Shown piece after piece: positions 28,891 to 33,948 of a stretch of 33,948 bases of DNA. Numbering within the stretch: the first letter of the stretch is position 1; each line of letters opens with the position of its first letter. The translations under genes were made by a program, and so were the position numbers. The notes beneath the pieces are model-generated. The model ran no database searches. It was not told the origin of the DNA and saw nothing but the letters and a program-made list of their open reading frames with translations. The stretch comes from Actinomycetota bacterium. Lineage in GTDB: Bacteria > Actinomycetota > Actinomycetes > Nanopelagicales > Nanopelagicaceae. The DNA is taken from contig JACSDF010000011.1 of the NCBI GenBank assembly GCA_015660815.1, forward strand, positions 1 through 33,948, written 5' to 3'.

Positions 28891-29220
28891 ATGTCCACCC
28901 TACTCCCACACGCCGAGACCTTCTCTGTGACCGAGGCCGCCGAACGTGGTTTGCCCTCTGTTATACGCAGCGCTAACGCTGGCACAGATTTTGTCATTGA
29001 GCGATACGGCAAGCCACAAGCTGTCATAGTTGGAATTGAGCGCATCACAAAACTTGAGGAACTTGAGCGCGATCTCCAGAGTGCAGCATTAGTCCTAAGT
29101 CGTGTTGCCACTGACAACGGCAACCGCACCGACATTGATGCGGTCATCAAGCATTTTGGATTTGATCCAGCGGAACTTCGCGCAGAAGCGGCTACTGAGT
29201 TCGTAACCTCTCAAAATTAA
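28891..29220 (+). CDS. Phd/YefM-family antitoxin
   Basis: 109 residues from ATG 28891; a TTG two codons earlier is less likely. The N-terminal half (FSVTEAAERGLPSVIRSAN, then FVIERYGKPQAVIVGIERI) is the Phd/YefM DNA-binding fold. The C-terminal half, from about residue 60, is the predicted toxin-binding part and is long for the family. It is followed 36 bases later by a RelE-like toxin, the usual antitoxin-first order. A palindromic operator sits in its promoter. Not part of the conserved origin block. Confidence 0.85.
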   Translation: MSTLLPHAETFSVTEAAERGLPSVIRSANAGTDFVIERYGKPQAVIVGIERITKLEELERDLQSAALVLSRVATDNGNRTDIDAVIKHFGFDPAELRAEAATEFVTSQN

Positions 29221-29256
29221 ACCAACCAACCCTACTGAGACCCAGATACTTAAGCC

Positions 29257-29796
29257 GTGGCCTACATTCGGCTTACCGATCCTGCAATTGATGATCTGAA
29301 CCAGTTATATCGTCTTGACCCTTCAGTCATGCGGAAGGTCATAACCAAAATGTTAATTTTGGAACTTAATACCGAGGCAGGCGAGCCTTTACTCGGTGAT
29401 CTAATGGGATGGCGCAAACTTTCAGTGGGAGATCGAAACTGGCGCATTATTTGGAGAGCAAAGAAGGATGAATCTGGCGACGAGATGATTGAAATAGCTC
29501 AGGTCTGGGCCATTGGCGCTCGTAGCGACTCCGAAATCTATATTGAGATGAAGGAAAGAGTTGCATCCGCTCCGCCCTCACCTGAGACCACGGCATTGTT
29601 CGATGTTCTCGAACTATTCGGTGACAAAGCTGGCGACGTTGTTGCAACACCCGAGCCAATGGACTCACCCGCTCCCAAATGGTTACTACACAGACTCGAG
29701 CACAGTGTCGGTTTGCACCAGGATCAGATACGTGGGCTTTCTATTGAACAAGCAATGGAGAAATGGGAAGAGTACATACGTAAGCCGAAGCAGTAA
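29257..29796 (+). CDS. RelE/ParE-superfamily toxin with C-terminal extension
   Basis: 179 residues from a GTG at 29257. Residues 1-100 match RelE/ParE folds: IDDLNQLYRLD helix, GDLMGWRKLSVGDRNWRII and VWAIGARSDSEIY at the end. Known toxins are about 85-100 residues long, so residues 101-179, Pro-rich then helical (including LHRLEHSVGLHQDQIRGLSI), are extra. Mechanism (mRNA cutting or gyrase poisoning) cannot be told. No Shine-Dalgarno sequence is seen in the 36-base spacer. Confidence 0.82.
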   Translation: MAYIRLTDPAIDDLNQLYRLDPSVMRKVITKMLILELNTEAGEPLLGDLMGWRKLSVGDRNWRIIWRAKKDESGDEMIEIAQVWAIGARSDSEIYIEMKERVASAPPSPETTALFDVLELFGDKAGDVVATPEPMDSPAPKWLLHRLEHSVGLHQDQIRGLSIEQAMEKWEEYIRKPKQ

Positions 29797-29827
29797 CAGC
29801 GCGAACAGGTTTTATACGGCGGCTTTT

Positions 29828-30757
29828 TTATTTTCTCGTTACTTGAACTAATGCATCTCGAAAATAATTACTCGTAAATTCACTTCGCGCGAGATCGTAT
29901 TTAGCCATTCCCCACTCCCAGAAATCAAAGTCGAGCTCTGAGACGGAGCTTTGAATCGATGCCCACAAACTCCACCCATATTTTGCCACTAATGCCCACA
30001 GCCAAGCGCGTGCGACTTTATCGGGACGATATTGCCCGTAATAGGCTGTTACTAAATCTTCAAGGGCTTCTAAAGGTAAAAATGCTTCAGCCCAGACATT
30101 GCCAATCTCAAAACAGGCATCATTATTTCCTGAGTATTCGTAATCGATTAACCAAATTTTTTCACCATCATCAATGAAATTGCCCGGAAGCAAGTCATTG
30201 TTACATGGAACAAGACCGTCAAATAAAACTGTAAAGGCTTTTTTTATTTCATCAACCTGAGGTGCAAAGTTTAAGTATCCATCAGGCATTTTAAATCCCT
30301 GCGATTGCACAATACCTAAGTAGTTCTTTTGGGTGGTGAACATATTGAATTCATGATCAAAGGGATCAAGTGAATGCAAAGCACGTAAACTTTGAGCAAT
30401 ACGGCTCAGGTTTGATGCGACATCATCAGGGCCAAATGTCTTGCCTTTAATGTAGGAGATAAGCAAAAGCCCTTCACCCGGTAGATAATCCAAAACTTCG
30501 GCTCCAACTCTGCCTTTTCCGGCAATCGTTGAGTTAACGAACTCAGAGCCTCGATCAATTGATAAAAGTGAGGATGAGTTGCTAGAAATTCGGGCCACGT
30601 AGTTACCCTCTGGAGTATCTATACGGAAGTTCCTATTAGTTAATCCACCAGAGAGTTCGGAGATAGAGGTACGAGATTTCAACCGTTCTACTTTATTAAA
30701 GAGTTCAGCAAACTCACTTTCCAAAGCGCTGGCATCACTCACCTGTTCAGGATACAT
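29828..30757 (-). CDS. choline kinase-like phosphotransferase (APH/LicA family)
   Basis: 309 residues from ATG 30757; a frame from 30805 exists but would overlap the dehydrogenase start. The fold is the APH/choline kinase type: GGLTNRNFRI (37-46), the catalytic-loop CNNDLLPGNF with Asp188 and Asn193, and LIDYEYSGNNDACFEIGN with Asp205. IDYEYSG followed by a D/N-rich stretch is the choline kinase motif. The usual His before the catalytic loop Asn-Asp is Asn186. Choline or a related amino alcohol is the likely substrate. It is divergent from a methylated-amine dehydrogenase gene, which fits a choline-linked role. Confidence 0.8.
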   Translation of the reverse strand: MYPEQVSDASALESEFAELFNKVERLKSRTSISELSGGLTNRNFRIDTPEGNYVARISSNSSSLLSIDRGSEFVNSTIAGKGRVGAEVLDYLPGEGLLLISYIKGKTFGPDDVASNLSRIAQSLRALHSLDPFDHEFNMFTTQKNYLGIVQSQGFKMPDGYLNFAPQVDEIKKAFTVLFDGLVPCNNDLLPGNFIDDGEKIWLIDYEYSGNNDACFEIGNVWAEAFLPLEALEDLVTAYYGQYRPDKVARAWLWALVAKYGWSLWASIQSSVSELDFDFWEWGMAKYDLARSEFTSNYFRDALVQVTRK

Positions 30758-30770
30758 TTCAGGCGTGTCA

Positions 30771-33215
30771 ATGTCAGCAGTGCCAAGCAGAGCAAAAATC
30801 GTCATTATCGGCGGCGGCGTTGGCGGAACCTCTGTTGCGTATCATTTAGCCGAACTTGGCGAGAAAGATGTAGTTCTCCTAGATCGAAATGAATTAACTA
30901 GCGGCTCTACTTTTCATAGCGCCGGTCTAGTGGGTCAACTGCGTGCCGATCCAACCCTGACGTTAATGAATATGCACTCCGTAGATTTATATCGAAAGCT
31001 CCAAGCCACCGACACTCCACCAAGCTGGCGCGAGTGCGGCAGCATTAAATTGGCATCTACACCCGAGCGCATGCAAGAGATTCGCCGCCAAATTGGCTGG
31101 GCCAAGACTTTTGGTCTGGATTTACAAGAGATCTCACCTCAAGAGGCCCAGAATTTATTTCCACTTATCGATTTAGATGGTGTTGTTGGTGCTTGTTACA
31201 TGGCCTCTGATGGTCAAGTAGATCCTTCGCAGTTAGCGATGGCGCTAGCAGCAGGTGCACGCAAAAACGGAGTGCAGATATTTACCCATACGCGCGTGTT
31301 AGAAATTAAAACAATGAAGGGTCGAGTCAGTAGTGTCGTCACCGATAAAGGTGAGATTGAATGCGAGATAGTCGTTAACTGTGGCGGGATGTACGCACCA
31401 CAGATTGGCCGAATGGTTGACGTACGAATCCCCATTGTTCCAATGAGTCATCAATATTTAATTACCGATAACTTTTTGGCCGACGATGCACCATTCTTGC
31501 CATCACTGCGTGACCCAGACAACCTTATCTACTTCCGTCAAGAGGTATCGGGCTTGCTAATGGGTGGGTATGAGAGAAACTCAAAGGCTTGGTCGGCTGA
31601 TTACAATAATGTGGATGATATTCCAGCAAACTTCAACAATACCTTGCTGCCAGAAGACTGGGATCGTTTTTACGATATCGCCGAGGCTTCGCAAAAACGC
31701 GTACCGAAAATGGCCGAAGTGGGCATTAAAAACTTTATTAACGGTCCCGAAGGATTTACTCCCGACAATGAGTTCTGCTTAGGTGAAACTTCGGTCGGTG
31801 GATTTTTCGTTGCAGCTGGTTTCTGTGCCCATGGGATCGCTGGCGCTGGTGGAATTGGAAAAGTCGTTGCTGAATGGATCGTTGCCGGCGAACCAACCAT
31901 GGATTTATGGCACATGGATATTAAACGCTTTGGTGCATCCTATGAATCACCTGATTTTACTTTGCAACGCATCACTGAAAACTATGAAGAGTATTACGAC
32001 ATTCATTACCCTGGTGAAGAACGAAAGAGCGCACGACCAAAATTCACATCCCCTGTCTATGACTGGCACAGCGTTAATGGCGCGGTTTTTGGTGAAAAAG
32101 CCTCGTGGGAGCGCGTTAATTACTACTCAACTAATAGCGGCGATGAAGCCCTACGCCCTATTGGGTGGCTCGGAAAAAACTGGTCACCTGCTGTCCAGGT
32201 AGAGCACCATGCAACACGAAACGCTGCAGGTTTATTTGATGAGTCGAGTTTTGCTAAAGCGCGCATTAGCGGAGCCAGAGCCGCTGAATTTCTAAATTTT
32301 GTATGTGCCAATAACGTAGTTAAAGGGGTTGGTAAAACGGTTTACACCCAAGCACTTAATTCAAAGGGCGGAATCGAATCTGATTACACCGTTACACAAA
32401 CTGGAGACGACGAGTTCATGATTGTGACGGGCACGGCATTTGCAACTCATGATTTTGGATGGCTAGAAAAAATCCGTCGTGAATTTAATTTTGATGGAGT
32501 TGAGATTACAAATATCACTCGCGAATTAGCCTGCTTTGGAATCATGGGACCAAATTCCCGTGCGATTTTGCAATCGCTGACGGTTTCCGATTTGAACCAC
32601 ACAGCTTTTCCATTCATGACTTCTCAAGAAATTACTCTTGCTGGCATAAATGTTCGCGCAACGCGGATTACATATGTTGGCGAACTCGGCTGGGAAATTT
32701 ACGCACCCGTTGCAGATGGACTAAATCTGTGGAAAGAGATAATCAATGCTGGAAAAGATTTGGGTTTAATCCCCTGCGGTTATCGCGCAATTGAATCTTT
32801 ACGCTTAGAAAAAGGTTATCGGGCGTGGGCGGGTGAGATTAATACTGAAACTAATCCTTACGAAGCGGGCCTTGGCTTCGCAGTTTCACTCAAGAAGGAA
32901 AACTTTCACGGAAAAGCCGCAGCGGTAGCAGCTAAGGAAAATCAAAGAAGAAAACTGGTTGCAATTACTTTCGATGACATAACGTCGGTTCCCTTTGGTT
33001 CTGAACCGATTCGAATTGATAATAAAATAGTTGGACGTATTAAATCTGGTGGCCAGGGATACACAATCAAGAAAGCCATTGCCTATGCCTACCTCCCAGT
33101 TGAAAACTCTGAGCCAGGCACGGCCGTTGATGTTGAGCTCTTCGGTATGTGGTCTGCCGGAGTAATCGCCGCGGAGCCCCTTTTTGATCCAGACAATGCT
33201 CGAATTCGTGCGTAA
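30771..33215 (+). CDS. dimethylglycine/sarcosine dehydrogenase-family flavoprotein with GcvT domain
   Basis: 814 residues from ATG 30771; GTG 30765 and 30780 are alternatives. Oxidises an N-methyl group and, by family analogy, passes the methylene unit to tetrahydrofolate. DAO FAD domain about 8-380: GGGVGGTSVAYHL, then TSGSTFHSAGL with His49 at the place of covalent flavin attachment. A linker domain follows to about 435; GcvT domain about 475-700 (GGIESDYTVT near 533) and GcvT C-terminal barrel about 725-810. The exact methylated amine is not decided by sequence. Only 13 bases from the divergent choline kinase start, so its promoter may lie within that gene. Confidence 0.87.
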   Translation: MSAVPSRAKIVIIGGGVGGTSVAYHLAELGEKDVVLLDRNELTSGSTFHSAGLVGQLRADPTLTLMNMHSVDLYRKLQATDTPPSWRECGSIKLASTPERMQEIRRQIGWAKTFGLDLQEISPQEAQNLFPLIDLDGVVGACYMASDGQVDPSQLAMALAAGARKNGVQIFTHTRVLEIKTMKGRVSSVVTDKGEIECEIVVNCGGMYAPQIGRMVDVRIPIVPMSHQYLITDNFLADDAPFLPSLRDPDNLIYFRQEVSGLLMGGYERNSKAWSADYNNVDDIPANFNNTLLPEDWDRFYDIAEASQKRVPKMAEVGIKNFINGPEGFTPDNEFCLGETSVGGFFVAAGFCAHGIAGAGGIGKVVAEWIVAGEPTMDLWHMDIKRFGASYESPDFTLQRITENYEEYYDIHYPGEERKSARPKFTSPVYDWHSVNGAVFGEKASWERVNYYSTNSGDEALRPIGWLGKNWSPAVQVEHHATRNAAGLFDESSFAKARISGARAAEFLNFVCANNVVKGVGKTVYTQALNSKGGIESDYTVTQTGDDEFMIVTGTAFATHDFGWLEKIRREFNFDGVEITNITRELACFGIMGPNSRAILQSLTVSDLNHTAFPFMTSQEITLAGINVRATRITYVGELGWEIYAPVADGLNLWKEIINAGKDLGLIPCGYRAIESLRLEKGYRAWAGEINTETNPYEAGLGFAVSLKKENFHGKAAAVAAKENQRRKLVAITFDDITSVPFGSEPIRIDNKIVGRIKSGGQGYTIKKAIAYAYLPVENSEPGTAVDVELFGMWSAGVIAAEPLFDPDNARIRA

Positions 33216-33487
33216 TCTCAGATTGTAAGATTTACAAATATTCTTTACTCCACAGGTCTGTGTGTATAGAAATCGCCTCTGACCTGCACCTTTGCAGAAA
33301 AGAGCGCTACATTGATGGCTTATCCACAGTCCATCCACCGATTCCTGCACAGAAATTTAGGCTTATCCACCCCCTTGTCCACACCTTATCCCCATGGCCT
33401 CGAAGAGATTCTCGCGTGCGATAGGGGCTCACATCTAGGTTGAGCACCGTAAGTCAGGACGTCAGTGGTTAATGGGAGGGTATACGT
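33216..33487. promoter_or_regulatory. dnaB leader with DnaA-box cluster
   Basis: 272 bases without genes. DnaA-box-like sites all in one orientation: 33320-33328 TTATCCACA, 33363-33371 TTATCCACC, 33375-33383 TTGTCCACA, 33386-33394 TTATCCCCA. The last three are spaced 12 and 11 bases, and TTGTCCACA-N2-TTATCC is the same arrangement as in oriC (7333-7352). GGGAGGG at 33474-33480 is the dnaB Shine-Dalgarno sequence. Confidence 0.7.
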
Positions 33488-33948
33488 GTGAGCATCGCAG
33501 AACTTCCCAACAATCGGACATCGCGCGATCTGAGTATCTCATCCATTGGTACCGAATTCGAACGCACGCCACCTCAAGATTTAATCGCAGAGCAATCAGT
33601 TCTTGGCGGAATGTTGTTATCGAAAGATGCAATCGCCGATGTAATTGAAATTATTCGCGATCGTGATTTTTATCGTCCGGCGCATGAGTTAATTTATGAT
33701 GCGATTATCGATTTGTATGGCCGCGGCGAGCCCGCAGATGCAGTTACGGTTTCAGCAGAGCTAACTAAGCGCGGAGATATCGCTCGTGCAGGTGGCGCGC
33801 CATATCTACATACACTCATCTCATCGGTACCCACGGCGGCCAATGCGGGTTACTACGCAAAGATTGTTCGCGAGCATGCAATCATGCGCCGATTAGTTGA
33901 AGCTGGCACAAAGATTGTGCAGCTCGGTTATACATCCGAAGGTGAAGT
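33488..33948 (+). CDS. dnaB: replicative DNA helicase DnaB (N-terminal part, cut by window edge)
   Basis: Hexameric fork helicase; 153 residues are present from a GTG at 33488 with GGGAGGG seven bases upstream. The N-terminal DnaB domain is clear: PPQDLIAEQSVLGGMLLS, then FYRPAHELIYDAII and GGAPYLHTLISSVPTAAN. The ATPase half lies beyond the window. DciA, encoded in the same window, is its likely loader. Its spacer carries DnaA boxes, hinting at control by DnaA. Confidence 0.96.
   Translation, partial: MSIAELPNNRTSRDLSISSIGTEFERTPPQDLIAEQSVLGGMLLSKDAIADVIEIIRDRDFYRPAHELIYDAIIDLYGRGEPADAVTVSAELTKRGDIARAGGAPYLHTLISSVPTAANAGYYAKIVREHAIMRRLVEAGTKIVQLGYTSEGE

Noticed and set aside
29770-29827. 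Terminator after the toxin gene (AAGCCG with CGGCTT and T-run)
   Set aside because: The 6-base stem needs a loop of over 30 bases, so stability is doubtful although a T-run is present.
32886-33350. 154-codon minus-strand frame running into the dnaB spacer
   Set aside because: Overlaps the 3' end of the dehydrogenase gene and the DnaA-box spacer; no Shine-Dalgarno sequence or recognisable motif.

Overview
The window is a near-complete origin-proximal block of an actinobacterial chromosome. The evidence is gene order: gyrA-gyrB-dciA-recF-dnaN-oriC-dnaA-rpmH-rnpA-yidD-yidC-jag-rsmG-parA-parB, then a cwlM-like gene, trxA, trxB and murJ, and later a DUF5318 gene, a class A PBP, rpsF-ssb-rpsR-rplI and dnaB. 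Low GC for an actinobacterium, one- to four-base gene overlaps, very short spacers and shortened family members (for example a 371-residue DUF6049-like protein) suggest a streamlined genome. Freshwater acI/Nanopelagicales-type Actinobacteria are the best guess, but this is inference, not shown by a marker gene.

Layout. 1-7084 (minus strand): gyrA (3' end cut by the window edge), gyrB, dciA, recF, dnaN. 7085-7396: likely oriC, with at least six DnaA-box-like 9-mers and an AT-rich stretch. 7397-8803: dnaA (minus). 8804-9073: a second DnaA-box-rich spacer that holds the dnaA and rpmH promoters. 9074-13707 (plus): rpmH, rnpA, yidD, yidC, jag, rsmG, parA, parB, with one parS site inside the first codons of each of rsmG and parA. 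13704-20646 (minus): PLP aminotransferase, cwlM-like pseudo-amidase, trxA, trxB, murJ, DUF6049-like membrane protein, NUDIX hydrolase. 20634-22118 (plus): CCA-adding enzyme. 22083-23354 (minus): MFS transporter. 23398-28736 (plus): DUF5318 protein, class A PBP, GT87-like membrane protein, rpsF, ssb, rpsR, rplI. 28891-29796 (plus): a Phd/YefM-RelE type toxin-antitoxin pair. 29828-30757 (minus): choline-kinase-like protein. 30771-33215 (plus): dimethylglycine/sarcosine dehydrogenase-like flavoprotein. 33216-33487: spacer with a third DnaA-box cluster. 33488-end: dnaB, cut by the window edge.

How it works together. Initiation (dnaA, oriC), helicase and its probable loader (dnaB, dciA), clamp (dnaN), repair (recF, ssb), topology (gyrAB) and segregation (parAB/parS) sit together with peptidoglycan control (cwlM-like, murJ, PBP), membrane insertion (yidC/yidD) and ribosome genes. 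The accessory part is 28.8-33.2 kb: the toxin-antitoxin pair and the choline kinase/methylated-amine dehydrogenase pair, inserted between rplI and dnaB.

No clearly new multi-gene system is visible. The best leads are the cluster of DnaA boxes in front of dnaB that copies an oriC box arrangement, a cwlM-like protein in which all four zinc/catalytic positions of the amidase fold are changed, a probable S6:S18-type leader that can hide the rpsF Shine-Dalgarno sequence, a YefM-type operator in front of the toxin-antitoxin pair, and parS sites built into protein-coding starts. No tRNA, rRNA, CRISPR array or insertion sequence was recognised. The only gene-free stretch over 300 bases is oriC.
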